A stretch of 64,000 nucleotides of DNA, from NCBI RefSeq assembly GCF_009193325.2, contig NZ_CP059856.1, positions 310,001 to 374,000 of the forward strand, read 5' to 3'. This document shows positions 46,901-56,209 of the stretch, piece after piece. The first letter of the stretch is position 1; each line of letters opens with the position of its first letter. A program made the translations under genes and the position numbers. The notes under the pieces were generated by a model, which saw only the letters and a list, made by a program, of their open reading frames with translations, made no database searches and was not told the origin of the DNA. This stretch comes from Bacteroides zhangwenhongii. GTDB taxonomy: Bacteria > Bacteroidota > Bacteroidia > Bacteroidales > Bacteroidaceae.

Positions 46901-47265
46901 CATCGGCTATAGCACGTGACAACGGTGGAGTACCTTTGAATGGCAACAATCCTATCGACGCGCGCGATTACTATGAAGTAGTAGGCAAAGGCAATACCGG
47001 TATCCTCTCGCAATATGTATACAGTGCTACCAATGTGCGCTTGCAGGAACTCTCACTCGGTTACACATTTCCTAAAAAATGGTTAGGTAATATTATTGAT
47101 AAATTGACACTTTCTGTTATAGGCAAGAACCTGTTTATGTTTCACAACAAAGCTCCTTTCGATCCGGAATTGTCTGCCTCTACATCGACTTACTATCAAG
47201 GATTCGACTATTTTATGCAACCGAGCTTAAGAAGTGTAGGCTTTAGCTTGAAAGTTGGTTTTTAA
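43957..47265 (+). CDS. SusC/RagA-family TonB-dependent transporter with STN signalling domain
   Basis: 1102 residues. Signal peptide to about residue 26 (MNIYAQ). The STN (secretin/TonB short N-terminal) domain covers 30-100 (ISVQTALTEVRKQSNMSIAYND, QPLEQALNNILQKTGFTYIIKDDYIMIV). The carboxypeptidase-regulatory-like domain is at about 113-195, and a TonB box-like segment is LLNEVVVTALGIKRE. Next come the plug (GKIAGVTINQSASGIGGSTRVVMRG, YVLDGIPL, ALYGTQGANGVILITTKKGE) and the barrel ending in VGFSLKVGF. The STN domain contacts FecR across the periplasm, linking import to induction. The mannan-PUL SusC lacks it. Codon composition looks more AT-rich than that PUL. Confidence 0.96.
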   Translation: MNLYLKTARKSILIILLLLIGMNIYAQRNSKITIIRKNISVQTALTEVRKQSNMSIAYNDSKFPKEKISLNIENQPLEQALNNILQKTGFTYIIKDDYIMIVPEKNVKDSKDKKVTGHVVDSRGEPLIGVNVKIKGKPTGAITDMDGYFSLSAKETDMLDISYIGYAAQEIAIGNNSNLSIVMSEDNQLLNEVVVTALGIKRETKSLTYNVQEMKSADLTAVKDANFVNSLSGKIAGVTINQSASGIGGSTRVVMRGTKSLFGDNNALYVLDGIPLSSMRTDQTESFYENPDGGDSDGISNLNPDDIESVSVLTGAAAAALYGTQGANGVILITTKKGEEGKIKVNYSNDTQFMTPFVKPKFQNTYGSEEGQFSSWGNQLETPSTYDPFDYLQTGFTETNSLSVSTGTDRNQTYISVAATNARGIIPNNEYNRYNLTVRNTAELIKDKLTFDFSASYIKSFSQNMMSQGQYHNPLIPLYLFPRGDDIEKYKLYERYNPERGFKTQYWEYGVQDLSMQNPFWIMNRERFENVKDRYIFSGTLRYRIMDGLNITGRLRMDNAGDTYERKLSASTDLLFASDKGNYMQQKTDYKNVYGDIIANFDRKFGDFGMNFNLGANFSTSKKEVSGYEGHLQTVPNLFIFANIIKGGADTHAIQSGYEENNQAVFGTAQLSYKSGIFLDVTGRNDWYSSLAFTDHEKKGFFYPSVGLSAVMTEFFDLSKAKISFLKIRASYSAVGNAPQRFVTNTTYNINEGILETLPNVPATFLKPERTKSFETGINLRLFDGKLSIDATYYNSNTYNQFFTFTMPPSSGYKEFYLNGGKVNNWGIEASLVYKQALGPVNWRSGITFTMNRNKIKELLPDDAVNPLTGEKLQVNEIEPFQPQGSYKMILKEGGTMNDIYVSGLRTDEKGYIYMDPATGAISEDSNNWIKAGSAAPRFNWGFNNSFEWKGVNLSFLITARIGGVGVSATQAIMDRYGVSEASAIARDNGGVPLNGNNPIDARDYYEVVGKGNTGILSQYVYSATNVRLQELSLGYTFPKKWLGNIIDKLTLSVIGKNLFMFHNKAPFDPELSASTSTYYQGFDYFMQPSLRSVGFSLKVGF

Positions 47266-47279
47266 TTAATCAAAAATGT

Positions 47280-48896
47280 ATGGACATGAATTTAAAGAAT
47301 CAATTGAAATATGGCATTGCAATATGCTCTGTAATGAGTTACTGCTGCTTTTTTAGCTCATGCACAAGTGAGTTTAGAGATATGAATACAAATGACTATG
47401 GAGTTACTGATGATATGCTGAATTATGATAACCTGAAAGTGGGAGGTTTCATAACAACTATGCAGAGAGACGTTATTCCGACAGATGCGGCTGCAGGTGA
47501 CTATCAGGAAGCACAGAATCTGGCCGGAGATATATTCGCCGGATATATGGGAGCTATCAATGATAAATTTGCAGCAAATAATTTTTATGACTTGAATCAT
47601 CAGGTAAGATGGAAAGACAGGGCCTTCAAAGTTGCTTTTGAAAAGGTTATGCCCGCATGGAAAATGGTTTCGGAGAAAGCTGAGAAAAACAACATTGAAT
47701 ATGCATTGTCTCTGGTCCTAAAAGTTGCAGCCATGCACCGTTTGGCCGATTATTACGGTCCACTCCCGTATAACGAATTCGGCAAAGGACTCATTACAAC
47801 TCCCTATGACGCTCTAGACGTTGTATACGAGACTTTTTTCAAAGAATTAAATGAAGCGATCGCAATTATAGAAGATTTTGTAGAAAAGACTCCCGAAGCT
47901 CGCCCTCTGAAGAATTACGACTTAGTATATGGAGGTGATTTTACCAAATGGCTGAAATTTGCCAACTCCCTGAAGCTCCGTCTGGCCATGCATACTGTAT
48001 ATGTAAATGAGAGTAAAGCAAAACAATATGCCAAAGAGGCTGTAGCCTCCGGTGTAATGGAAGCCGTAGAAGATAATGCACAATTAGCTTCTGCAAACGG
48101 ATTGACAGTCTACAACCCTTTAAAGAAAATTTGGGATGACTATAGCGATACCCGCATGGGAGCCAATATGCAATCTTTCCTATCCGGCTATGATGATGCC
48201 CGTATATCTTCTTATTTCAGACTATCGACATTCAAGGATAAAAAAAATGATTATTTCGGAGTGAGAAACGGAGTTCAAATCAACGCTAAAAAGAATTATT
48301 TACCGTTATCCGTACCCAACATAGAAGCCGAAAATCCAGTTCGATGGATGTGTGTGTCCGAAGTCTATTTTTTAAGAGCAGAAGGAGCTCTTCGCGGTTG
48401 GACTGAAGAAATGAAAGGAAATGCCAAAGATTTATATGAGGAAGGTATCCAATTATCTTTCAAGGACTGGGGAGCTGTCATGAGAGCTGATTATCTAACA
48501 AATGAATCCAAAATTCCAGCTGAATTTATCGATCAGGTTGGAGGTAATGATATTAAAAAAGGAGATCATTCTTTGTCTACTATCACCATTCCATGGAAAG
48601 AGTCTGATGGATTTGAGAAAAAACTGGAACGAATCATTACTCAAAAATGGATTGCAATGTTTCCCGATGGACAGGAGGCATGGACTGAGTTCAGACGCAC
48701 AGATTACCCTAAAGTTTTCCCGGTAATAGTGAACAAAAGCGGAAATACAATTGATACAGAACTTCAGGTAAGGCGTATGACTTTCCCACAATCAGAGTAT
48801 GATAACAATACTGTGGAAGTAACCAAAGCTATAAGTCTGCTAGGCGGGCCTGACACTGGTGGTACCAAACTATGGTGGGATAAAAAAGAGAGATAA
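47280..48896 (+). CDS. SusD/RagB-family lipoprotein (SusD-like group 2)
   Basis: 538 residues with lipobox FSSC (Cys near residue 28; start could also be Met3 at 47286). It has the shorter SusD-like fold: YSLVLK-type TPR helices (YALSLVLKVAAMHRLADYYGPLPYNEFGKG), VYETFFKELNEAIAII, YGGDFTKWLKFANSLKLRLAMHTV, WMCVSEVYFLRAEGALRGW, and the C-terminal RIITQKWIAMFPDGQEAWTEFRRTDYP. It pairs with the SusC 14 bp upstream as the substrate lid. Its ligand is probably an N-glycan or glycopeptide, judged from the GH18 and fucosidase genes that follow. Confidence 0.93.
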   Translation: MDMNLKNQLKYGIAICSVMSYCCFFSSCTSEFRDMNTNDYGVTDDMLNYDNLKVGGFITTMQRDVIPTDAAAGDYQEAQNLAGDIFAGYMGAINDKFAANNFYDLNHQVRWKDRAFKVAFEKVMPAWKMVSEKAEKNNIEYALSLVLKVAAMHRLADYYGPLPYNEFGKGLITTPYDALDVVYETFFKELNEAIAIIEDFVEKTPEARPLKNYDLVYGGDFTKWLKFANSLKLRLAMHTVYVNESKAKQYAKEAVASGVMEAVEDNAQLASANGLTVYNPLKKIWDDYSDTRMGANMQSFLSGYDDARISSYFRLSTFKDKKNDYFGVRNGVQINAKKNYLPLSVPNIEAENPVRWMCVSEVYFLRAEGALRGWTEEMKGNAKDLYEEGIQLSFKDWGAVMRADYLTNESKIPAEFIDQVGGNDIKKGDHSLSTITIPWKESDGFEKKLERIITQKWIAMFPDGQEAWTEFRRTDYPKVFPVIVNKSGNTIDTELQVRRMTFPQSEYDNNTVEVTKAISLLGGPDTGGTKLWWDKKER

Positions 48897-48916
48897 TCAT
48901 TTATAGATAACAGATT

Positions 48917-49945
48917 ATGAGAAAATATATAAAAATATTCGGATTACTAGGTGTATTATTCACTGTTTTCCAGGCTTGTGAAAATGAACCGGAAGCATTG
49001 TTCTTACAGAGACCTTTTGAAATGAGTGATGAATATTACGAAAACCTGCGAGCTTACAAGCAAAGCAAGCATCCAATTTCGTGCGGCTGGTTTAAACAAT
49101 GGTCAGCCAAAGGTCCTAACAGAGTGAATTATTTAGATGGACTTCCTGACAGTCTGGATTTAGTCTTTGCTGGTTGGGGAGGCTGGCAAAACATGGATGA
49201 AGCCCGCCTAAAAGATATGCGTCATGTGCAGACCAAAAAAGGGACACGTGTATTAATTAGTTTTGTGATTAATAACATCGGTGCCGAGATTACTCCCATA
49301 GAGCATAATACGGATCAAACAAGTAGAGAAAAATTCTGGGGCTGGGACAACAATGATCCGTCAACCTATGAAGCAGCAATTCGAAAATATGCAAATGCAA
49401 TATGCGATTCTGTATATGCTAATGATTTTGACGGTTTCGATTTGGACTATGAGCCACATTATGGTGGTCACGGAAATCTAGCAAGCTATAACGATAGAAT
49501 GGCTATTCTAGTAGAAGAGCTGGGAAAAAGACTGGGTCCTGCATCAGGAACAGGAAAAATGTTGGTAATTGATGGTGAAACACTGGATCCCTCCATTGCA
49601 GACCAGACAACCAAACATTTTGACTATTTTATTCATCAGTCTTATCAGGCCACTACACCAAGCTATTTAGATACCAGCGGATGGGGGTATGCAAAGAAAT
49701 CTAAATTTCGTCCCGACCAGTATGTGCCAGCTGTGAATTATGAAAAATGGGAAACTGGAGGAGGAGACTTTACGGATTCAGAACATGGAAAAATACCTGC
49801 AATCTTAGGATTTGCCTATTGGAATCCGGCAGACGGTACAAAAGGCGGAGTCGGTGCTCTTAATATTGAGAATGACGCAAAACATGAAGTCAATTACAAA
49901 TATGTACGTCAGGCCATTCAGATTATGAATCCGGCCGGTAAATAA
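48917..49945 (+). CDS. GH18 endo-beta-N-acetylglucosaminidase-like lipoprotein
   Basis: 342 residues with lipobox VFQAC (Cys21). The GH18 catalytic motif DxxDxDxE is intact: D172-GF-D175-L-D177-Y-E179, with E179 as acid/base. Additional strands are HPISCGWFKQWSAKGPNRVNYL, LDLVFAGWGGW, TRVLISFVINNIG and KHFDYFIHQSY. The short single-domain form with CGWF and FAGW is that of endo-beta-N-acetylglucosaminidases (EndoF/EndoH-like, BT3987/BT1044 group) rather than chitinases. It would cut between the two core GlcNAc residues of N-glycans at the cell surface, freeing the glycan for SusCD. It lies 20 bp after susD and 18 bp before the DUF1735 gene. Confidence 0.92.
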   Translation: MRKYIKIFGLLGVLFTVFQACENEPEALFLQRPFEMSDEYYENLRAYKQSKHPISCGWFKQWSAKGPNRVNYLDGLPDSLDLVFAGWGGWQNMDEARLKDMRHVQTKKGTRVLISFVINNIGAEITPIEHNTDQTSREKFWGWDNNDPSTYEAAIRKYANAICDSVYANDFDGFDLDYEPHYGGHGNLASYNDRMAILVEELGKRLGPASGTGKMLVIDGETLDPSIADQTTKHFDYFIHQSYQATTPSYLDTSGWGYAKKSKFRPDQYVPAVNYEKWETGGGDFTDSEHGKIPAILGFAYWNPADGTKGGVGALNIENDAKHEVNYKYVRQAIQIMNPAGK

Positions 49946-49963
49946 TTATTTAATGTAAATACG

Positions 49964-51115
49964 ATGAATATGAAAAAAATATGTTTTAGCATTGGAATCA
50001 TTTTGGCTGGAATTCTGTGTCTGAATTCATGTCAGGATGCGACACCCTATGAAGATATGTTGTACTTTACAGGTACAGAGTCTTCTGTTGTTAAAAGAAT
50101 ATCTACGGAAAATCCGACCTCTATCGGTCTTTCTGTGACAGCATCATGCAAAGTTGAATCTGAAGTTACAGTAAATACAGAAGTGAATGCAGCCAAAGTA
50201 GAAGAATATAATAAAAAAGAAGGCACCTCTTACAAACTACTCCCGGAGAATACTTACAAATTCTCCTCTACTGAATTAAAAATTGAACAAGGAGAGCACG
50301 TTTCCAAGTCACTGGAACTAACAATTCAAAATCTTGATCAGTTTGAGCCGGAAGTTACTTATTTATTGCCCGTCAGCATTGTTCAGGTACAAGGAGGAGG
50401 GCTTTCCGTTTTAGAGGCTTCTCGTACCGTCTACATTATAGTTTCTAAACCTCTACGCACGTATGCGGCTAATATCAGTAGCCGGTATTTCAAAATTCCT
50501 TTTGAAAACCACCCAAGTTCACTCAAATTATCCCAACTATCATATGAGGCTCGCGTCTGCGTTAATAAATTCCAGCAATACAGTCCTTATATCAGCACTG
50601 TAATGGGAATAGAAGGACATTTCAACTTCCGTTTCGGAGATGTAACAATCAAACCGAATCAAATTCAGATTGCAGGCGACGGTGTAGAAACAACAGTCCC
50701 TACAGAACTGGTTGCCGGAAAATGGTATCATTTGGCAGCTGTATTTGATGCTGCGACCGTAAAAATCTACGTTAACGGGAAACTGGAGATTTCCAAGGCT
50801 ACTACTGCCCCCTGGATTGATTTAAGGGATGAGCAAAAGAGCCGCGGTTTCTATATTGGCCGGTCTGAAGGCGGACGACCTCTAAATGGCTCCATTAGTG
50901 AAGTGCGTGTTTGGAACAAAGCCCTAACTGCCAAAGAAATAATAAACAATATGTGTGGCGTAAATCCTCTGACCGACGGTCTGCTCGCTTATTGGAGAAT
51001 TAATGAAGGCGAAGGAAATATTATTCATGACGTTACCGGTCACGGATGGGATGCTGAATGGCAAGGCTGGGGAGATTTACAGTGGATTAGCAATGTACGT
51101 TGCCCAAATGAGTAA
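49964..51115 (+). CDS. DUF1735 plus LamG surface lipoprotein (glycan-binding candidate)
   Basis: 383 residues with lipobox LNSC (Cys near 23, then QDATPYEDM). Residues about 30-160 match the DUF1735 domain common next to GH18 endo-hexosaminidases (YFTGTESSVVKRISTENPTSIGLSVTASCKVESEVTV, YNKKEGTSYKLLPENTYKF). Residues about 175-370 form a LamG/concanavalin A-like domain (YEARVCVNKFQQYSPYISTVMGIEG, GKWYHLAAVFDAATVKIYVNGK, GFYIGRSEGGRPLNGSISEVRVWNKALT). The BT3986-type protein beside BT3987 has the same layout. It should hold host glycoproteins at the surface for the GH18 enzyme. A terminator hairpin follows. Confidence 0.88.
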   Translation: MNMKKICFSIGIILAGILCLNSCQDATPYEDMLYFTGTESSVVKRISTENPTSIGLSVTASCKVESEVTVNTEVNAAKVEEYNKKEGTSYKLLPENTYKFSSTELKIEQGEHVSKSLELTIQNLDQFEPEVTYLLPVSIVQVQGGGLSVLEASRTVYIIVSKPLRTYAANISSRYFKIPFENHPSSLKLSQLSYEARVCVNKFQQYSPYISTVMGIEGHFNFRFGDVTIKPNQIQIAGDGVETTVPTELVAGKWYHLAAVFDAATVKIYVNGKLEISKATTAPWIDLRDEQKSRGFYIGRSEGGRPLNGSISEVRVWNKALTAKEIINNMCGVNPLTDGLLAYWRINEGEGNIIHDVTGHGWDAEWQGWGDLQWISNVRCPNE

Positions 51116-51178
51116 CAAATAATATTGCCTATAAAAATAAAATAAAGGTAACAAAGTAACCTTATATACCCAAAAGTA

Positions 51179-51224
51179 GAACAGCCACATAGGGATATTT
51201 TTTTCCGAACTAATGTGGCTGTTC
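51179..51224 (+). terminator. Terminator hairpin between the DUF1735 gene and GH95
   Basis: A perfect 12-bp stem (51179-51190, GAACAGCCACAT, with 51213-51224) is followed by CTTTATTC. It lies 63 bp past the DUF1735/LamG stop and 33 bp before the GH95 ATG. Confidence 0.65.
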
Positions 51225-51256
51225 CTTTATTCTAACGAATCGTCAAGATAGTAATT

Positions 51257-53767
51257 ATGAACAAAAATATTGCAATTTTTCTTTCGAATGTACTTATGTT
51301 ATTGGGAACAATGGAGGTCTTTTCATCCGTCCCCTTAAAACTTTGGTATAATCATCCAGCCCAGTCCTGGATAGAAGCACTACCTTTAGGTAATGGCCGA
51401 ATAGGTACTATGGTATTCGGAGATCCTCAACATGAGGAATATCAGTTAAACGAAGAGACTGTATGGTGTGGTTCTCCTTATAATAATGTTAACACTAAAG
51501 CTAAAGATGCACTTCCCGTTATCCGCAATCTGATCTTTTCAGGTAAGAATATGGAAGCACAAAATCTGGCAGGCCCTGCTATTTGTTCTACAGGCTCTAA
51601 TGGCATGCCTTATCAAACAGTCGGTTCTCTAAGATTAGACTTTCAAAACATAGATAACTATTCAAATTATTACAGAGATTTAGACATTGAAAATGCTCTT
51701 TCTACAATACGATTTGAATCTAATGGAGTAAAATATACACGTGAGGCATTCACTTCTTTTGCCGACCAATTATTGATTATTCATTTGACAGCTTCCCAAA
51801 AAGGAAAGATTTCTTTTAATGCTCATTTTACTTCTCCCTATCCCAATGTTGAAAAAAAGATTTTCAGAAAGCAAATGCTACGTCTGGATGGGAAAACCGA
51901 TGACCATGAAGGAGTAGAAGGAAAAGTTCGCTTTACCACTTTAGTAAAAATAAAACATCAAGGCGGACAAATAGAAGCCATATCTGATAGCGTCATTCAT
52001 ATTAAAAACGCTGATAATGTAACTCTCTATGTATCCATAGGAACCAATTTTGTAAACTACAAAGACATTTCTGCAAATCAAGAGCAGAAAGCACTAGCTC
52101 ACCTGAATTCTTCATATAAATCTTATATAAAAGCCAAACAAGAACATATAGATTTCTATCGTTCCAAATTTGGTACTGTCTCGCTCAACTTGGGAGAAAA
52201 CGCACAAGCACAAAAGGCCACCGATATTCGTCTGGCTGAATCCAAAGAGCATTTTGATCCACACTTGATTTCCACTTATTTCCAATTTGGACGTTATTTA
52301 TTAATATGTTGTTCACAGCCGGGAGGACAACCTGCCAATCTACAAGGTATCTGGAATGAAAAACGATATGCTCCTTGGGATGGCAAGTTTGCAAACGACA
52401 TAAACTTACAAATGAATTATTGGCCGGCAGAACTGACCAATCTATCAGAAGAGCACCTTCCATTAATTGACTTAATTAAAAATATAGCAGAACAAGGTAA
52501 AGAAAGCGCCCGAATGTATGGATGCAGAGGCTGGACCGTACATCACATCACTGATATTTGGTGTGCTACCGGTGCCGTAGATAGCCCATTCTATGGTATC
52601 TGGCCTACCGCCGGCGCCTGGTTTTGCCAACATTTATGGGATCGTTATTTGTTTTCAGGTGACTCAAAGTACCTGAAAGATATTTATCCTATCATGAAAG
52701 GTGCCTGTGAATTCTTCTTTGATTTCCTGGTCCGTGATCCTAGAAATAACTGGCTGGTTGCTACCCCCTCCTATTCTCCCGAAAACAGTCCTATTTTAAA
52801 TGGAGTACGCAGCGAGGCCTCTTTAGTGGCTGGAGCTACTATTGACAACCAAATGTTATATGATTTATTCCATAATACAGCTGCCGCTGCAATCATTCTT
52901 TCAGATTCAAAATCGCCTACAAAATCAGATTCTTTTATAGAATCTCAATCATTTGTAGATAGTTTGTATTATTACGCCCAAAATCTTCCTCCCATGCAAA
53001 TAGGCAAATGGGGACAATTACAAGAATGGATAGATGATTGGGATGATCCTAGCGATCAACACCGGCATCTATCTCACCTATGGGGAGTATATCCGGGACG
53101 TCAGATTAATATCTTCGACACTCCTTTGCTATTTGGAGCAGCAAAAAAGTCCTTGATAAATAGAGGAGACCATTCAACCGGTTGGTCTATGGGATGGAAG
53201 GTTTGTCTTTGGGCGCGTTTTCTGGATGGAGAAAAAGCATATAAACTCATTACGGAACAATTAAGTCCCACTTTAGCTCAAGAAGGTACACATGGAGGTA
53301 CTTATCCTAATCTATTTGACGCACATCCCCCCTTTCAAATCGATGGAAACTTTGGTTGCACTGCCGGTATTGCCGAAATGTTAGTTCAAAGTCATACGAA
53401 TGCTATTCATTTGTTACCAGCACTTCCATCCGCATGGTCTAAAGGCTCTGTAAAAGGGTTGAGATGTCGCGGAGGATTTGTAATAGACGATATGCAATGG
53501 GATAATAACTCACTAGAAAAAGTTACTATTACATCAAAACTTGGAGGAACATTGCGAATACGGTCGGAAGTTCCTTTAATATTAAACGGAAGTCTTTTAT
53601 TGGCGACAAATGAAAAATGTACAAATACATTTATCGTCGGACAACCTATAAACAGACCTTTGGTTGCTGCCAATGCCCCTCTTGAGCTACCCAAAGTAAA
53701 AATGTACTATGAATATGATATACAAACGGTCGGTGGCCAGAAGTATACTTTAGATAAGTGTCAATAA
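51257..53767 (+). CDS. GH95-family alpha-L-fucosidase
   Basis: 836 residues with a signal peptide ([24 protein letters not shown]), probably periplasmic. The N-terminal beta domain has [27 protein letters not shown] and [11 protein letters not shown]. The (alpha/alpha)6 domain has [50 protein letters not shown] (candidate acid E590), [13 protein letters not shown] and [12 protein letters not shown] (D696). GH95 enzymes remove alpha-1,2-linked fucose by inversion (a few act on L-galactose). At the first of the two Asn usually assisting water activation this protein seems to have D381, with N383 at the second; see findings. It is the last plus-strand gene of the locus and lies behind a terminator. 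Confidence 0.92.
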   Translation: MNKNIAIFLSNVLMLLGTMEVFSSVPLKLWYNHPAQSWIEALPLGNGRIGTMVFGDPQHEEYQLNEETVWCGSPYNNVNTKAKDALPVIRNLIFSGKNMEAQNLAGPAICSTGSNGMPYQTVGSLRLDFQNIDNYSNYYRDLDIENALSTIRFESNGVKYTREAFTSFADQLLIIHLTASQKGKISFNAHFTSPYPNVEKKIFRKQMLRLDGKTDDHEGVEGKVRFTTLVKIKHQGGQIEAISDSVIHIKNADNVTLYVSIGTNFVNYKDISANQEQKALAHLNSSYKSYIKAKQEHIDFYRSKFGTVSLNLGENAQAQKATDIRLAESKEHFDPHLISTYFQFGRYLLICCSQPGGQPANLQGIWNEKRYAPWDGKFANDINLQMNYWPAELTNLSEEHLPLIDLIKNIAEQGKESARMYGCRGWTVHHITDIWCATGAVDSPFYGIWPTAGAWFCQHLWDRYLFSGDSKYLKDIYPIMKGACEFFFDFLVRDPRNNWLVATPSYSPENSPILNGVRSEASLVAGATIDNQMLYDLFHNTAAAAIILSDSKSPTKSDSFIESQSFVDSLYYYAQNLPPMQIGKWGQLQEWIDDWDDPSDQHRHLSHLWGVYPGRQINIFDTPLLFGAAKKSLINRGDHSTGWSMGWKVCLWARFLDGEKAYKLITEQLSPTLAQEGTHGGTYPNLFDAHPPFQIDGNFGCTAGIAEMLVQSHTNAIHLLPALPSAWSKGSVKGLRCRGGFVIDDMQWDNNSLEKVTITSKLGGTLRIRSEVPLILNGSLLLATNEKCTNTFIVGQPINRPLVAANAPLELPKVKMYYEYDIQTVGGQKYTLDKCQ

Positions 53768-53780
53768 AATTATTTTTTAA

Positions 53781-53840
53781 ATATTAGTGATGAATAGGAA
53801 AATTAGAATCATTCTTCTATCTCCAATTCATCACTAATAT
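53781..53840. terminator. Bidirectional terminator between GH95 and GH92
   Basis: A perfect 15-bp inverted repeat (53781-53795 with 53826-53840) separated by 30 bp lies between two converging genes. It is flanked on the minus-strand exit by a T/A-rich tract; the plus-strand exit is less T-rich. Confidence 0.6.
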
Positions 53841-53886
53841 AACTTCATCTGTAAAAATACATCCCTATTTAAAACAATCTTCTCAC

Positions 53887-56154
53887 TTAATTTATCTTAT
53901 TCAAAACAACTGGTCTGTTTGCCGGAGCCTTACCAAAATTCTTATTAGGCTTTTTTCCCATTACAAACTTCAATGTGCTGCCATTTATTATATCCTGATA
54001 AGTGATATAACTCTTATCATAAGGCTTGCCATTCAAATACACTTTCTGGATATAGATATTTTCTTTGCTGTTATTTGGTGCTTCTACAGTAAAAGTGTTA
54101 CCACCACGTACCTTCATTTCTACTTTCTTAAAACAAGGGCTACCGAAAACAAATACACCATCCGACGGGTTCACCTGATAGAGTCCCATAGATGAAAGAA
54201 GATACCAGGCAGACATTTGGCCACAATCCTCATTACCGATGATGCCGTCTGGTTGGTCTGTGTAAAAATCACTCATGATAAAACGAACCTTTTCCGCCGT
54301 TTTCCATTGTTCACCGGCATACGCATAAAGATAAGCAACATGATGGCTCGGTTCGTTTCCATGCGCATATTGTCCGATCAATCCGGTTATGTCGCTCGAA
54401 GCTCCTTCGCCCATACTGTCGGTGTTGGTAAAGAAACCATCAAGCTTCGTTGCAAAAGGTTTGTCACCTCCAAACAAGGCAATCAGCCCATACGGGTCTT
54501 GTGGAGCAAAGAAAGTATATTGCCATCCGTTTCCTTCACAGAAATCTCCAACAGTATGGATGGAACGTGCCGGATCGTAAGGAGTACGCCAAGAACCGTC
54601 TTCCAGTTTCGGACGAATAAAATGGATAGAAGAATCAAAATAGTTCTTGTAATAATGAGCACGCTTTGAGAATGTTTCAGCATCTTCTGCCTTTCCCATC
54701 TTACGTGCCATAGCGGCAATTCCCCAATCGTCCACGGCATACTCCATGGCTATGGAAGTAGCTTCATGAACTTTGTCGGCAGGGATATAGCCTTTTTTGA
54801 CTACATAAGGTACTCCTTTCTGCTTTTCATAAGTAGCTGTAGCTATCATTGCTTGCAATGCTTCTTCCGCATCGAACCCGGTAAATCCTTTCAGATATGC
54901 ATCGGCAATCACTGGCACGGAGCTATACCCCGGCATCTGATCGGTCTCTCCACTCATCAAAGGCCAGATAGGGAGTTTGTCCTGCTGACGATAGATGGAA
55001 ATCATCGAATTGACTACATGGTCAACCATTTCAGGTTGAGTAATAGTCATCAAAGGATTTAATGCACGGTAGGTATCCCATAAAGAAAGAGTCGTATAGT
55101 TGGCTTTCTTCGGGTCTGTGTAAATCATGTCATTCATTCCTCTATACTCTCCATTCACATCGCAAAAAAGCGTAGGGGCAATCATAGTATGATAATGGGC
55201 GGTATAGAACACTCGTTTGGAAGCCTCATCATCAGTTTCTATTGTCATCTTCTCCAGTTGCTTGTTCCATCGGGCGGCACTCATATCCACCACCTTATCA
55301 AAATCCCAGTGAGTAAGTTCGGATTGCAGGTTCATCGCTGCGTTGTCACAACTGACAGAAGAAAGAGCGACTTTTATCTTCACTTCTTTCACGTTACCAA
55401 AAGTAAGGACACTCTTCACCGATGCCACTTTCAGTTGGTCCCAAGGTTGCGGGGCATTATCGTCATAGGCAGTAAACTGCTCTATCTTTTTATCACTTTT
55501 CAACACAAAATAAACTTTGCGGGAAGGACTCCAGCCTCTCACATAACGATAACCCTCTACTGTATAATCATCTACCTTACGGATATAGCTGTCATAAGCA
55601 TTCGATCCGTTTCCTTCACGTAAGTCGATCAATATGGAAGCAGGTTTTCCTTCGGGATAAGTATAACGATGGAAGCCTACACGATCTGTAGCTGTCAGTT
55701 CGGCTTTGATGTTGTAACGGGCGAGAAGCAAAGAGTAATATTCGGGACGGGCGATTTCATTCGCATGAGAATATCTGGAAGCATACCCATCGCGTATATC
55801 ATCCTGATTGCCTCTGGGGGTGCGGATCTCATTCAATGGCATGATGAGAATATCACATAAGTCAGTACAACCCGTACCGCTCAAATGTGTATGTGAAAAG
55901 CCGATTAAAATACTATCGGAATAATGATAACCCGAACACCAGTCCCAACCTTTATGGATATTGGTAGGCCCCAACTGTACCATTCCATACGGAACACTCG
56001 TCCCAACAAAGACGTGTCCATGATAACCGGATCCGATATACGGATCGACGTACTGCAATAATCCTTCACTTTTTGAATAGTTCTGTTGCGCTACTCCATT
56101 TCCCGCTGCAAGCAAGACACAAGAAGTAAGTGCAAGTAGTTTAAATGCCTTCAT
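53887..56154 (-). CDS. GH92 calcium-dependent exo-alpha-mannosidase (second copy)
   Basis: 755 residues with a cleavable signal peptide ending in GNGVAQ. Family motifs are LLQYVDPYIGSGYHGHVFVGTSVPYGMVQLGPTN, GFSHTHLSGTGCTDLCDILIMPL, SLWDTYRALNPLMTITQP, LPIWPLMSGETDQMPGYSSVPVIADAYLKG, GLIGQYAHGNEPSHHVAYLYAYAG and GNEDCGQMSAWYLLSSMGLYQV. The N-terminal GHVFVGTSVPYGMVQ and the GNEDCGQ motif are closer to GH92 enzymes acting on high-mannose N-glycans than the copy at 34428, which has GDEDNGQ; this is inference. It is transcribed alone from a promoter at 56202-56209, towards the GH95 gene. A GH92 at this place resembles BT3773. Confidence 0.93.
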   Translation of the reverse strand: MKAFKLLALTSCVLLAAGNGVAQQNYSKSEGLLQYVDPYIGSGYHGHVFVGTSVPYGMVQLGPTNIHKGWDWCSGYHYSDSILIGFSHTHLSGTGCTDLCDILIMPLNEIRTPRGNQDDIRDGYASRYSHANEIARPEYYSLLLARYNIKAELTATDRVGFHRYTYPEGKPASILIDLREGNGSNAYDSYIRKVDDYTVEGYRYVRGWSPSRKVYFVLKSDKKIEQFTAYDDNAPQPWDQLKVASVKSVLTFGNVKEVKIKVALSSVSCDNAAMNLQSELTHWDFDKVVDMSAARWNKQLEKMTIETDDEASKRVFYTAHYHTMIAPTLFCDVNGEYRGMNDMIYTDPKKANYTTLSLWDTYRALNPLMTITQPEMVDHVVNSMISIYRQQDKLPIWPLMSGETDQMPGYSSVPVIADAYLKGFTGFDAEEALQAMIATATYEKQKGVPYVVKKGYIPADKVHEATSIAMEYAVDDWGIAAMARKMGKAEDAETFSKRAHYYKNYFDSSIHFIRPKLEDGSWRTPYDPARSIHTVGDFCEGNGWQYTFFAPQDPYGLIALFGGDKPFATKLDGFFTNTDSMGEGASSDITGLIGQYAHGNEPSHHVAYLYAYAGEQWKTAEKVRFIMSDFYTDQPDGIIGNEDCGQMSAWYLLSSMGLYQVNPSDGVFVFGSPCFKKVEMKVRGGNTFTVEAPNNSKENIYIQKVYLNGKPYDKSYITYQDIINGSTLKFVMGKKPNKNFGKAPANRPVVLNKIN

Positions 56155-56201
56155 TCGTATTTTTCTTTGGTATGATTGAAAATTATAGTTAGCGAATGAT
56201 G

Positions 56202-56209
56202 CAAATATA
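56202..56209 (-). promoter_or_regulatory. Bacteroides -7 box for the second GH92
   Basis: The minus strand reads TATATTTG (exact TAnnTTTG), 47 bp upstream of the ATG at 56154. Confidence 0.55.
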
